From the NCBI GenBank assembly GCA_028066595.1, contig JALCBJ010000012.1, positions 1 through 64,000 on the forward strand: DNA of 64,000 bases. Direction: 5' to 3'. Positions 1-8,376 of the stretch are shown here, in pieces. The notes below the pieces were generated by a model. That model was not told where the DNA came from and did no database searches. It was given only the letters and a program-made list of their open reading frames with translations. Position 1 is the first letter of the stretch. Every line of letters begins with the position of its first letter. The translations under genes were made by a program, and so were the position numbers. Source of the DNA: Thermoanaerobaculia bacterium (GTDB lineage Bacteria; Acidobacteriota; Thermoanaerobaculia; Multivoradales; J023).

Positions 1-51
1 TTGACACCAGACCGGGCGGGCAACCGCTTGGAAAGATGTAAGGATCTACCA

Positions 52-1515
52 ATGAGCGTGACGGCAACCAAGACGATCGGTGACGCAGCGGTTCACGTCG
101 TCGGGGCGGGGCTGGCGGGCTCCGAATGCGCCTGGCAACTGGCGCGTCGAGGGGTCCCGGTAGTACTGCACGAGATGCGTCCCGAGCGGTCGACGCCGGC
201 TCATTCGGGCGGCGATATGGCAGAGCTGGTGTGCTCCAACTCCCTGCGCTCCGATGATCCGCTGCATGCTGCCGGTCTGCTGAAGCGAGAGATGGAAGTC
301 TTCGGTTCGTTGGTGATCGATTCGGCGCGCGAGACCAGGGTGCCGGCCGGAGGCGCTCTGGCCGTGGATCGCCGTCTTTTCGCCGCCGAGGTCACGCGTC
401 GCGTGGAGTCCCACCCGTTGGTGGAGGTGTCGCGGCGGGAGGTGACACAGCTGCCCGAGGGAGACGTCGTGCTCGCTACCGGACCGCTGACGTCCGATGC
501 GCTGGCCGAGGTATTGCTCGGCCTCCTCGGCGAGGACTATCTCTACTTCTACGACGCGATCGCTCCGATCGTAGACGGCGAGAGTCTCGACATGGACGTG
601 CTGTTCGCCGCGTCGCGCTACGGCAAAGGTGGAGGGGCCGACTATCTCAACGCACCCTTCACCGAGGAGCAATATCTGGCGTTCCACCAAGAGCTGGTAT
701 CGGCGGAGGTGGCAGAGCTGAAGAGCTTCGAGAAGAAGTTGTTTTTCGAGGGCTGTCTGCCCATCGAGGAGATCGCTCGCCGCGGCGTCGACACGCCTCG
801 GTTCGGCTGTATGAAGCCCGTGGGCCTGCGTGCTCCCGATGGTCGCCGGCCCTGGGCGGTGGTGCAGCTGCGTCAGGAAGACCTCGCCAAGAGCCACTAC
901 AACCTCGTGGGATTCCAGTCACGTCTGAAGTGGGGCGAACAGAAACGTGTATTCCGGATGATCCCGGGGCTCGAGAAGGCGAAGTTCGAGCGCATGGGAC
1001 AGATCCACCGCAACACCTTCATCAATGCCCCCACCCATCTCGATCGTCGATACCGCATTCGGGAATGTCCGCGGATTCGTCTTGCGGGCCAGATCACGGG
1101 TGTCGAAGGCTACCTGGAGTCCGCAGCGACGGGCTTGGCCGTGGCGCTGTACCTGGCGCTGGAGCGACGGCTCTCGGAGGCTGGCGCCGGTGAAGCGCTA
1201 CCTCCTACGACGGCCGTCGGCGCTCTGGCTCGGCATCTGACGGAGTCGAGTCCGGAGAATTTCCAGCCCGCCAACATCAATTATGGTCTGTTCGGAGAGC
1301 TCGGCGGTCGTGTGCGCAAGCAGCACCGTCGGGCTGCATATGCCGACCGCGCGAGGTGCGATCTTCTGGGGTGGGCCGATCGGAATGGGTTCGAGCCTGA
1401 AAAAGAACTCGATCCCGTATCGGAGGCCGAGGCGATCCGTAGCCGTCAGCGCGAGATGGAGCGCGCCCGCGAGGAAGCGCTGGACCCGCGCACAGCCGAG
1501 AGAGCAGGAGCCTGA
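52..1515 (+). CDS. trmFO: TrmFO, folate/FAD-dependent tRNA (uracil-54-C5-)-methyltransferase
   Basis: Cytoplasmic flavoprotein that makes m5U54 (ribothymidine) in the tRNA T loop, using methylene-THF as carbon donor and FADH2 as reductant. The 487-residue product opens with a Rossmann dinucleotide motif (VVGAGLAGSE). It has the family motifs HSGGDMAELVCSNSLRSD and FEGCLPIEE, each with a conserved cysteine, and an AGQITGVEGY signature near the C-terminus. The ORF is open from base 1, but the ATG at 52 is preceded by an AAGG-type site and begins just before the Rossmann fold, so I chose it. The protein is somewhat longer than the usual 435-450 residues because of a charged C-terminal tail. The next gene starts one base after the stop, so the two are probably co-transcribed. 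Confidence 0.95.
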   Translation: MSVTATKTIGDAAVHVVGAGLAGSECAWQLARRGVPVVLHEMRPERSTPAHSGGDMAELVCSNSLRSDDPLHAAGLLKREMEVFGSLVIDSARETRVPAGGALAVDRRLFAAEVTRRVESHPLVEVSRREVTQLPEGDVVLATGPLTSDALAEVLLGLLGEDYLYFYDAIAPIVDGESLDMDVLFAASRYGKGGGADYLNAPFTEEQYLAFHQELVSAEVAELKSFEKKLFFEGCLPIEEIARRGVDTPRFGCMKPVGLRAPDGRRPWAVVQLRQEDLAKSHYNLVGFQSRLKWGEQKRVFRMIPGLEKAKFERMGQIHRNTFINAPTHLDRRYRIRECPRIRLAGQITGVEGYLESAATGLAVALYLALERRLSEAGAGEALPPTTAVGALARHLTESSPENFQPANINYGLFGELGGRVRKQHRRAAYADRARCDLLGWADRNGFEPEKELDPVSEAEAIRSRQREMERAREEALDPRTAERAGA

Positions 1516-1516
1516 C

Positions 1517-2980
1517 ATGTCGAGAGTTGCCGTGGTCGGACTCTTTACCGCCTTTTGCCTGGCGGTTCTCGGTTGGCTGATCTTTTCGATCGAGGACTGG
1601 TCCCTGGGCGGAGACGACGGTCGCGTTGTCGACGTCCTCTTCGACTCGGTGGCCGGTTTGAACGAGAAAGCGCCGGTTCGCGTCGCCGGCGTGCGTGTAG
1701 GTACCGTCGGTTCCATTTCCCTCGAGGGCCGGCGAGCCCGCGTGCGTCTCGAGCTGGAGCAGGCGGTACCTCTCACCGAGGGCACCCGCGCGGCGGTGGC
1801 CAACGCCGGCATTCTGGGCGACAAGTACGTCGAGTTGATCCCGGGTCCCCAGGGAGCGCCCCCGCTGCCCGACGACGTCCGGATCCCGGGCGACACACCG
1901 GTCACGTTCGACGAGGCATTGGCCCGATTCGATTCGCTCGGGCAGTCGCTACAGGAGCTGACCGGCGACGTGTCGAGCCGGGGCGATCTGGGTGCGTCCA
2001 TCCGCAGGCTGCTCGACAACTTGGAGGCGACCAGCGCCGACATCCGCGACCTGGTGGCTACCAATCGCAGCCAGATCGACTCGACGGTGTCGAACTTCGA
2101 ACGATTCAGCGAGAGCTTGGCCAACGAGCTGCCGACCCTGACGGCCCAGGTTGGCGATCTCCTACAGCACCTCGACTCTCTGGTGGTGGACAATCGCGAC
2201 GACGTGGAGGCGAGTCTGGATAGCATCCGCACGGTCGCGAAGAACCTCGAGACGACGGTAGACAACCTGAACGAGATCACAGGCCAGGTGAAGAGCGGCG
2301 AGGGAACCGTGGGCAAGCTGCTCTACGACAACGAAGCCCACGACAAGGTGGTGGCCACTCTGGATTCGGTGAAGGACGGCGTAGATACCCTGGGCGACAC
2401 CATCGGCCGTATCCGTGACATCGAGCTCGAGCTGGGAATGGAGGGCGCCGTCTACTCCGACATCGACGAATCGGGTGCGGCTTTCGGGCTCGACTTTCGG
2501 ACCCGCCACCCGAGGCGCTACTACCGTCTGGGTATCGCGGATTCGCCTCAGGGCGACTTCGATCTGGAGACCCGCACCGTCACCGTCACCCACCCCGACG
2601 GTACCGTCGAGACGACGATCATCGAGGAGCAGAAGCAGACGAGCGACTACACCTTCAACGCGCTTCTCGGTTATCGATTCGACCATTTCGATCTACGCGC
2701 CGGCATCATCGAGTCGAGCGGTGGCGCCGCCATCGACCTGCGCCTCGCCGAAGACCGCTTCACCGTCAGCCTGGAGGCCTTCGATTTCTCGCGTCCCGGC
2801 GATCTAGATCCACACCTACGCCTTACCACCCGGATTCACCTGACCCCGAACATTTACGTTCTCGGAGGGTACGATGATCCCCTGGAAAGTCAGTTCGAGA
2901 GTGTCTTCTTCGGTGCCGGAATCCGCTGGAAGGATGACGATTTGAAGTACCTGTTGGGCTCTCTACCCAGCGGCTTCTGA
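1517..2980 (+). CDS. MCE/MlaD-family lipid-transport protein with C-terminal beta-rich domain
   Basis: Predicted inner-membrane-anchored MCE protein of the Mla type, the periplasmic lipid-binding part of phospholipid transport between membranes. The 487-residue product has one N-terminal membrane helix (about residues 4-25) and then the MCE domain (about 38-120, with PVRVAGVRVGTVG and AGILGDKYVELIPG). A long helical region (about 140-310) with NLNEITGQV and GEGTVGKLLYD, typical of MlaD relatives, follows. The last 170 residues (about 315-487) are rich in alternating hydrophobic strands and end in aromatic-containing segments (FGAGIRWKDDDL), resembling a beta-barrel or surface domain. No MlaE or MlaF partner is adjacent. 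The ATG one base after trmFO is used; the longer ORF in the track reads through trmFO and is not real. Confidence 0.85.
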   Translation: MSRVAVVGLFTAFCLAVLGWLIFSIEDWSLGGDDGRVVDVLFDSVAGLNEKAPVRVAGVRVGTVGSISLEGRRARVRLELEQAVPLTEGTRAAVANAGILGDKYVELIPGPQGAPPLPDDVRIPGDTPVTFDEALARFDSLGQSLQELTGDVSSRGDLGASIRRLLDNLEATSADIRDLVATNRSQIDSTVSNFERFSESLANELPTLTAQVGDLLQHLDSLVVDNRDDVEASLDSIRTVAKNLETTVDNLNEITGQVKSGEGTVGKLLYDNEAHDKVVATLDSVKDGVDTLGDTIGRIRDIELELGMEGAVYSDIDESGAAFGLDFRTRHPRRYYRLGIADSPQGDFDLETRTVTVTHPDGTVETTIIEEQKQTSDYTFNALLGYRFDHFDLRAGIIESSGGAAIDLRLAEDRFTVSLEAFDFSRPGDLDPHLRLTTRIHLTPNIYVLGGYDDPLESQFESVFFGAGIRWKDDDLKYLLGSLPSGF

Positions 2981-2992
2981 GGTCGATCCGCG

Positions 2993-3397
2993 ATGACAGA
3001 ATTCCACGACGAGATCAGTACGCCCGACGAGGCGCCGAAGAATGTACTCGGTGGCCGTCTACAGATGTGCAGCGTCGCTCCGCGGACCGGCTTTTATCGC
3101 AACGGCCGCTGCGACACCGACGATCGCGATGTGGGCTGCCATGCCGTCTGCGCGCAGGTCACCGAGGAGTTCCTGGTCTACTCACGCGATCAGGGGAACG
3201 ATCTCACGAGCCCGTCGCCTCTTCTTCAGTTCGCGGGCCTCCGTCCCGGCGATCGATGGTGTATCTGCGCCCCCCGTTGGAAGGAGGCGCTCGACGCCGG
3301 CAAGGCGCCGCCAGTGGTGCTGGCGGCCACTCACGAGCGAGCCCTCGACTATGTGGAACTGGAGGACCTTCTCGCTCACGCGTTGGATGTGAGCTAG
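2993..3397 (+). CDS. DUF2237 family protein
   Basis: A 134-residue soluble protein matching the DUF2237 (COG3651) family along its whole length. Recognisable segments are NVLGGRLQMCS, RTGFYRNGRCDT, DVGCHAVCAQVTEEFL, FAGLRPGDRWCICAPRW and the C-terminal DLLAHALD. Conserved cysteines and histidines suggest metal or redox chemistry, but the molecular function of the family is unknown. It lies 12 bases after the MCE gene on the same strand and may be co-transcribed with it. Confidence 0.88.
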   Translation: MTEFHDEISTPDEAPKNVLGGRLQMCSVAPRTGFYRNGRCDTDDRDVGCHAVCAQVTEEFLVYSRDQGNDLTSPSPLLQFAGLRPGDRWCICAPRWKEALDAGKAPPVVLAATHERALDYVELEDLLAHALDVS

Positions 3398-3575
3398 GTC
3401 ACATCCAGCGCGGTTTTCCGGTGACGCCACACGAGCGCGGGTGGATACAGTCCGGCGTGGCGGCGCCAGATGCCGCCGTTGCCGTCTTCCGCATGGGTGC
3501 AAAGGATCTTTCCTTCGACCGCCGCGGATCAGCTGCTGGAAGGTGTCCGTCGCGCCTTGCTGCGATCGGGCATCT

Positions 3576-3896
3576 CTAGTCCAGATCCCAAGGACGAGGT
3601 GGCGGCTTGCCGTCGTCTTCTTCCTCGGCACGCTCCAAGGCGCGTCGGAATTTCTCCTCCAGGAGACGGTCGCGGTCCTGCAGGGCGCCCATCTCGCGCT
3701 CGAAGACCGACTCGGCATGTTGCTTGGACTCTCCGAGACCAGCCAACAGTGCGTCGAAGTCCTTCGACGGGGCACCCTTCCCTTCGATCGGCCGGTGTGC
3801 CAGCACCTCACCGGTGGCGGCGTCCACTTGCAGCTCGCCACCACATCCTGGGCAGCGAACCAGAAGCTCTTTCTCGCTGCGGCTTTCGTCCTTCAC
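3576..3896 (-). CDS. Small zinc-ribbon and coiled-coil protein, function unknown
   Basis: A 106-residue protein starting at GTG. It has an N-terminal half zinc ribbon (VRCPGCGGELQVD; only one CxxC pair is seen) followed by a charged helical region (about residues 50-95, FEREMGALQDRDRLLEEKF) likely to form a coiled coil, and an acidic/proline tail. Comparable short CPxCGG proteins are common in acidobacterial and deltaproteobacterial genomes with no assigned role. It is transcribed against both neighbours. I preferred it to the larger overlapping ORFs on either strand because they are Arg/Pro-rich without recognisable motifs. Confidence 0.6.
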   Translation of the reverse strand: MKDESRSEKELLVRCPGCGGELQVDAATGEVLAHRPIEGKGAPSKDFDALLAGLGESKQHAESVFEREMGALQDRDRLLEEKFRRALERAEEEDDGKPPPRPWDLD

Positions 3897-4154
3897 ACCG
3901 ATATTCTAAGCCGCAAGCAGGGTGCGGCCCAGGAGCTCTGGCGCCATGGGACAGGGCGGCGGGGTCAACGGCTCTATCGTCCTCTTCACCGAGCTGGTAG
4001 TCTCGTTTCATCCCCGCGCTCAGTGGCCCGTCGGCCGATCCGACCCGGCCCCCCAGCATCTCGACCCGTCCCGAGTGCTCGGCGCGTCACCACGGCAAGA
4101 CGTTCAGACCCCTATCGCTACACCGGCGATCCGATCCGAAGCGAGGTACGACCC

Positions 4155-5363
4155 ATGATCCGAAGGCCCCACGGCTTCATCGCGATCCTAGCCATGACGG
4201 CGATCTTCCTTCTCGGTTGCCCCCCCGACACTGTCAAGGTCGCCGCCGTCCTTCCCTTGACCGGCGAGGCGGCCGGCTACGGCGAGGCCGTCAGACGCGG
4301 AATCGAGCTGGCCAACGAGGAGATCCAGAGCCAGACCGATCGTCAGACTCCGCTGGTGATCTCTTTCGTCGATACGGGGAGCGATCCGGAGAAAGCGAGC
4401 GAGCAGCTCACCGAACAGTTCGGGCAGGGCAACATCATCGCGATCGGAGGTGTTACCTCGGGCGAGGCCAAGCAGATGATCGAGGTCATCGATCGGTATG
4501 ACAAGCCATTACTGTCGCCTTCTGCGTCCAGCCCGGAGCTCACGGGCATCTCTCGCAACTTCTACCGCATCTTCCCGTCCGACCATACTGCGGCCAACAA
4601 GATGGCGCAGAGCGCGTTTCAGGATCTCGAGATCGAGACGATCGTCATCATCGCCGAAGAGCAACCCTACGCCCAAGGTGTTCACAGTGTCTTCAAGCCT
4701 GCCTTCGAGGCCGAGGGCGGTGAGGTTCTCGAGCTCGTCGCGTTTCCGCCCGGCACCAGCGATCTGGAGGCCCTGGTCGAGCACGCCGTGAGCTTCAAAC
4801 CCGATGCTGTATATCTCGCCGGGTACGCCGATGGCATCGGTTCCATGATCCAAGAGCTGCGCCGCAAGCGGTTCCGGGGCAAGATCCTCACCACCAGCGC
4901 GTTCGCCACCAGTCAGGCGATCGCCAAGGTGGGCGAGGCGGCTTCCGGCGTCTACCTGACCCAGACCGTGTTCGAGCCCGACAGCGAGTATGCCCACGTT
5001 CAGAAGTTCGTCAACGCGTACCAGAGCAAGTTTGGCGAGACTCCCGACATCTACGCCGCCCACGGCTACGATGCCTTGCTCGTGGTGGCCGCCGCCGCCG
5101 AGGGCAGAGCGCCTTTGCCCGACGAGCTCAAGAAGGGTCTGCGCGACGAGGTCAAGGAGTTCCCGGGTGTCACCGGCTCGATCCAGTTCGACGAGAAGGG
5201 TGACGTCCGCAAGTATCCTCGCCTGTACAAGATCGGCAACGACCTCGTGTTGATCGACTACAACGAACAGGTACGAAGGCAGCAGGAAGAGATCCGCAAG
5301 CGTCGCGAGGCGCTGCAGAAGCAGCTCGAGGAGTTGCAGCGCAAGGCACGTAGCGGCGGCTGA
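4155..5363 (+). CDS. Periplasmic-binding (Leu/Ile/Val-binding type) lipoprotein
   Basis: A 402-residue exported lipoprotein of the Peripla_BP_6 (type I periplasmic binding) family, relatives of which capture amino acids or other small ligands for ABC importers. It has a signal peptide with a lipobox (FLLGC, Cys about residue 22). The fold starts with VKVAAVLPLTGEAAGYGE and includes the hinge segments AIGGVTSGEAKQM and DAVYLAGYADGIG. The C-terminus after about residue 370 is a charged helix (RRQQEEIRKRREALQKQLEEL) not usual in the family. The ATG at 4155 lies directly ahead of the signal peptide; the longer track ORF upstream is spurious. No branched-chain permease or ATPase is adjacent, so it could be a solitary binding protein or act as a receptor. 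Confidence 0.85.
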   Translation: MIRRPHGFIAILAMTAIFLLGCPPDTVKVAAVLPLTGEAAGYGEAVRRGIELANEEIQSQTDRQTPLVISFVDTGSDPEKASEQLTEQFGQGNIIAIGGVTSGEAKQMIEVIDRYDKPLLSPSASSPELTGISRNFYRIFPSDHTAANKMAQSAFQDLEIETIVIIAEEQPYAQGVHSVFKPAFEAEGGEVLELVAFPPGTSDLEALVEHAVSFKPDAVYLAGYADGIGSMIQELRRKRFRGKILTTSAFATSQAIAKVGEAASGVYLTQTVFEPDSEYAHVQKFVNAYQSKFGETPDIYAAHGYDALLVVAAAAEGRAPLPDELKKGLRDEVKEFPGVTGSIQFDEKGDVRKYPRLYKIGNDLVLIDYNEQVRRQQEEIRKRREALQKQLEELQRKARSGG

Positions 5364-5469
5364 CGTCATCGCTCCGCGGAAGCGGTATGGTTCACGGAGG
5401 GTGCTGCACGTGTGGGGCCCATCGTGCGTGTTCAGGGCCTAGCACTCACTTCGCAGCGCCTCTCTATCC

Positions 5470-6294
5470 ATGCTCTACGTTCTGAAGCGGCTTGTCCGCC
5501 ATCGCAGCCTGCTCGTCACTCTCACCCGCCGCGAGCTGGCGGCCCGCTATCGCGGATCCACCCTCGGCTTCCTGTGGTCGTTGGTGAATCCGCTTCTGCT
5601 CTTGATCGTCTACTCGCTGGTCTTCAGCGTCATCTTTCAGCCGCGCGACGAGGCGGTGGTGACCTACGGACCGTATGCCTTGTTCCTGGCGACCGGCGTG
5701 ATCCCGTGGATCTGGATACAGACCGCCTGGCTCGAGGGAGCCAATTCGCTTCTCGCCAACGCGGGACTGATCCGCAAAGCGGCGTTCCCCGCAGAGATCT
5801 TGCCCGTGGTTTCTGTGCTGGCGAACCTGTTTCACCTGGTGCTGGCACTTCCGATTCTCGCTTTGGCATTCGTGGTGACGGGCTTCGTCGTGCCGGAGAC
5901 GACCGCGGTGACCTTCGAGTGGACCGCGGTGTTCCTACCGTGCGTCGTGCTACTGCAGGTGCCCATGGTGATCGGGGTATCGCTGGCGACGGCCGCGCTC
6001 AACGTCCACTTCAAGGACGTCCGCGACATCCTTCAGAACCTCCTGACATTGCTTTTCTTCGCCACGCCGATCCTCTACACGCTGCGGACGGTAGAGAACT
6101 TCCCCCCGGTCTGGTGGGCCATCCGCGTCAACCCGTTCACGGGATTCACCCTGGCCTACCAAGAAGCCACCTTTTTCGGACGCGCACCCAGCCTCTGGCT
6201 GTGGTTGGAGATGGGACTCGTTTCCGCGCTGTTTCTGTCCGCTGGCTGCTGGCTCTTCCATCGCCTGAGTGAGACCTTGGTGGAAGCGGTATGA
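5470..6294 (+). CDS. ABC-2 type polysaccharide export permease (Wzm-like)
   Basis: Inner-membrane permease of 274 residues, the transmembrane half of an ABC-2 exporter for polysaccharide or O-antigen (Wzm/KpsM/TagG type). It has the typical N-terminal cytoplasmic segment (TRRELAARYRGSTLGFLWS) and about six hydrophobic helices. The conserved NPLLLLIVYSLVFSVIF and the NPFTGFTLAYQEATFFG region before the last helices are present. The stop overlaps the start of the ATPase gene by four bases (ATGA), so translation is coupled. The substrate cannot be told from sequence; no glycosyltransferase cluster is in view. Confidence 0.9.
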   Translation: MLYVLKRLVRHRSLLVTLTRRELAARYRGSTLGFLWSLVNPLLLLIVYSLVFSVIFQPRDEAVVTYGPYALFLATGVIPWIWIQTAWLEGANSLLANAGLIRKAAFPAEILPVVSVLANLFHLVLALPILALAFVVTGFVVPETTAVTFEWTAVFLPCVVLLQVPMVIGVSLATAALNVHFKDVRDILQNLLTLLFFATPILYTLRTVENFPPVWWAIRVNPFTGFTLAYQEATFFGRAPSLWLWLEMGLVSALFLSAGCWLFHRLSETLVEAV

Positions 6295-7616
6295 GGGCCG
6301 TTGACGAAACGACGGTGCTGCGGGCGCGCAATCTCGTGAAGCGCTATCGGCGGACGACCGCGGGACATCAGCTGCGGACGCTGAAGAGTGCGCTTCTGCA
6401 GGGCAGCCTGGTAGCGGGCCTCGACCCCAAGGACGCCATCGTTGCCGTCGACGACGTTTCCTTTGATCTTCTCCACGGTCAGTCGGTGGGCCTGATCGGC
6501 TCCAATGGTTCCGGCAAGTCGACGCTGCTCAAGATGCTCGCCGGCATCCTGCGCCCGACGTCGGGTAGCTTCGAGGTCGATGGTCGGGTGGCGGCGCTGA
6601 TCGAGCTCGGTGCGGGTTTTCATCCAGAGATCTCGGGCCGGGAGAACGTCTATATCAACGGCGCTGTCCTCGGCCTGTCGAAGCAGGAGGTCGATGAGCG
6701 CTTCGACGACATCGTCGGATTCTCGGGCCTCGGTGACTTCATCGAAGAGCCCGTAAAGAACTACTCGTCGGGCATGTATGTCCGGTTGGGCTTCTCGGTG
6801 GCCGTGCACACGGATCCCGACGTTCTGATCGTCGACGAGGTACTGGCCGTTGGCGACGAAGCGTTCGCCCATCGCTGTATTCGTCGGATCGAAGAGTTTC
6901 TAAGGCGTGGCAAGAGTCTGGTGATGGTGTCCCATTCCCTGGGCTTGGTGGAGGAGATCTGCGACCGGGTGTTGTGGCTCGAGAAGGGGCGGTTGCTGGA
7001 GGACGGACATCCCCGGCGAGTGATCGACGCGTACCGCGAGTCGGTGGCTGATGCCGAGGCCGCGGAACATCGGCAAGCCATGGTCGCGCGGGAAGGCGAG
7101 GCGTCGGAAGAGGATGACGACGAAGCGCAAGAGACTCTGCGTTGGGGCTCCCGTCTCGCGACCATCGAGAGGGTCCGTGTGCTGGTTGCGAGTGAGGACG
7201 GCACCGAGACGGAGCGTTACCACGTACGCTGTGGTGACGACGTGATCTTGGAGATCCAGGTCGACACCCAGGACGAGCTCGACGACTTCGTCTTCGGCGT
7301 CGGGCTGTTCACGCCCCGTGGCGTCGAGATCTGGGGTACCAACACCGAGCTCGGCGGCTACGAGCCGGAGCAGCTCGCGGCGGGCCGTTCGACCATTCGG
7401 CTGCGGATGGGAGACTTGCGCTTGGCGCCGGGCGAGTACCTCCTAGATGTCGCGGTGCATGCGGAAGATGGAACGCCCTACGACTACCGACGCAAGCTGG
7501 TCGAGCTGTCGGTGACCGCAGGTGAGCGCGGTGTGGGAGTCTACTTTCCGCGTCACGAATGGTATGCCGACGACGCCGTCCGCTGGACCCACCGACCGTC
7601 TTCTTCCGACGACTGA
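6291..7616 (+). CDS. ABC transporter ATPase with Wzt C-terminal substrate-binding domain
   Basis: ATPase partner of the upstream permease, 441 residues. The nucleotide-binding domain (about residues 1-240) has Walker A (GSNGSGKST), the family ENVYINGAVLGL segment, an ABC signature (NYSSGMYVRLGFS), Walker B (VLIVDEVLAVGDEAF) and a switch histidine (VMVSHS). An acidic linker (about 255-285) joins it to a C-terminal beta domain (about 290-441) with WGTNTELGGY, as in Wzt proteins, where this domain reads the terminal modification of the O-polysaccharide. The presence of this domain suggests that chain-terminated glycans are exported. Confidence 0.92.
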   Translation: MRAVDETTVLRARNLVKRYRRTTAGHQLRTLKSALLQGSLVAGLDPKDAIVAVDDVSFDLLHGQSVGLIGSNGSGKSTLLKMLAGILRPTSGSFEVDGRVAALIELGAGFHPEISGRENVYINGAVLGLSKQEVDERFDDIVGFSGLGDFIEEPVKNYSSGMYVRLGFSVAVHTDPDVLIVDEVLAVGDEAFAHRCIRRIEEFLRRGKSLVMVSHSLGLVEEICDRVLWLEKGRLLEDGHPRRVIDAYRESVADAEAAEHRQAMVAREGEASEEDDDEAQETLRWGSRLATIERVRVLVASEDGTETERYHVRCGDDVILEIQVDTQDELDDFVFGVGLFTPRGVEIWGTNTELGGYEPEQLAAGRSTIRLRMGDLRLAPGEYLLDVAVHAEDGTPYDYRRKLVELSVTAGERGVGVYFPRHEWYADDAVRWTHRPSSSDD

Positions 7617-7647
7617 ATCTCAAGAACAGCTTGCAGAAAGGCAAATC

Positions 7648-7959
7648 ATGGCCGACGACTCCCAAGAATCGAATCCGCAGAATCATCAGAACCGGCGCCT
7701 CGACGTCAAGATCGGCGACGAGGAGTTGAAGGGCCGCTACGCCAACCTGGTGCGAGTCAGTCACACGCGCGAAGAGTTCATCCTCGATTTCATCAACTTC
7801 GTGCCACCCCAAGGAGCCGTGACCGCGCGGGTGATGATGAGCCCCGGCCACGTGAAGCGGCTGGTTCGTGCGCTGTCGGAGAACATCCAGCGATATCAAG
7901 GCCAGTTCGGTGACGTCACCGAGGCACCGGAGCCTCAGAGCGGCGGCACGGTGAACTGA
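7648..7959 (+). CDS. DUF3467 family protein
   Basis: A 103-residue protein matching DUF3467: YANLVRVSHTREEFILDF, then VTARVMMSPGHVKRLVRAL and ALSENIQRYQ. Function is unknown; the family is widespread and small. The ATG at 7648 follows an AGAAAGG purine tract, which makes it the best start; the track ORF begins 42 codons earlier inside the wzt-like gene. It is the last gene before the tRNA-Val pair. Confidence 0.82.
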   Translation: MADDSQESNPQNHQNRRLDVKIGDEELKGRYANLVRVSHTREEFILDFINFVPPQGAVTARVMMSPGHVKRLVRALSENIQRYQGQFGDVTEAPEPQSGGTVN

Positions 7960-7966
7960 CCGGCGG

Positions 7967-7995
7967 TTGACGCTCTTTGTACCCTTTGCTAATCT
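7967..7995 (+). promoter_or_regulatory. Sigma-70-type promoter for the tRNA-Val pair
   Basis: TTGACG, 17-base spacer, TAATCT: a near-consensus vegetative promoter placed about 105 bases before the first tRNA-Val. It lies just after the DUF3467 stop codon, so it is intergenic. Confidence 0.6.
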
Positions 7996-8101
7996 TCCCG
8001 GCCCGAAAGGGGAGGTCCGTCCGCCCGCGCGACGGATCGCCTCTAGGGCACTCCGCCCAAAGATCTCAGACATTTCAGCCGGCCGTCCGGAACCCAGCTT
8101 C

Positions 8102-8178
8102 AGACCCGTAGCTCAGTTGGTTAGAGCGCTACGTTGACATCGTAGAGGTCAGCGGTTCGAGTCCGCTCGGGTCTACCA
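8102..8178 (+). tRNA. tRNA-Val (anticodon GAC)
   Basis: A 77-nt cloverleaf with encoded CCA. The acceptor AGACCCG pairs with CGGGTCT and the D arm has AGTTGGTTAGA. The anticodon stem CTACG/CGTAG encloses the loop TTGACAT, giving GAC, and the T arm has GGTTCGAGTCC. First of two valine tRNAs in tandem. Confidence 0.95.
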
Positions 8179-8209
8179 TCCTCGCCACCGCGACTGCCAG
8201 CACGCTTTC

Positions 8210-8286
8210 AGGCGCTTAGCTCAGTTGGTTAGAGCGCTACCTTCACACGGTAGAGGTCAGCGGTTCAAGTCCGCTAGCGCCTACCA
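8210..8286 (+). tRNA. tRNA-Val (anticodon CAC)
   Basis: A 77-nt cloverleaf with encoded CCA. The acceptor AGGCGCT pairs with AGCGCCT; the anticodon stem CTACC/GGTAG encloses TTCACAC, giving CAC. It lies 31 bases after the GAC tRNA and shares the D-loop and variable-loop sequence with it, so the pair probably arose by duplication and is co-transcribed. Confidence 0.95.
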
Positions 8287-8295
8287 GACCGTCCT

Positions 8296-8320
8296 ACGCC
8301 CCGTTCTCGGGGCGTCTTGG
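8296..8320 (+). terminator. Intrinsic terminator after the tRNA-Val pair
   Basis: ACGCCCCG - TTCT - CGGGGCGT, a perfect 8-bp GC-rich stem with a tetraloop, followed by the T-rich CTTGGTTTG. It sits between the tRNAs and thrS. The weak T tract means it may only partly terminate and could also act as a thrS leader element. Confidence 0.55.
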
Positions 8321-8376
8321 TTTGTGGCGAATCCATCGCCCACCGTTCCACCACCCCAGATACGGAGCCCAACATC

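Noticed and set aside
46-897. 283-residue minus-strand ORF opposite trmFO
   Set aside because: No recognisable family and composition of a shadow; TrmFO explains the locus.
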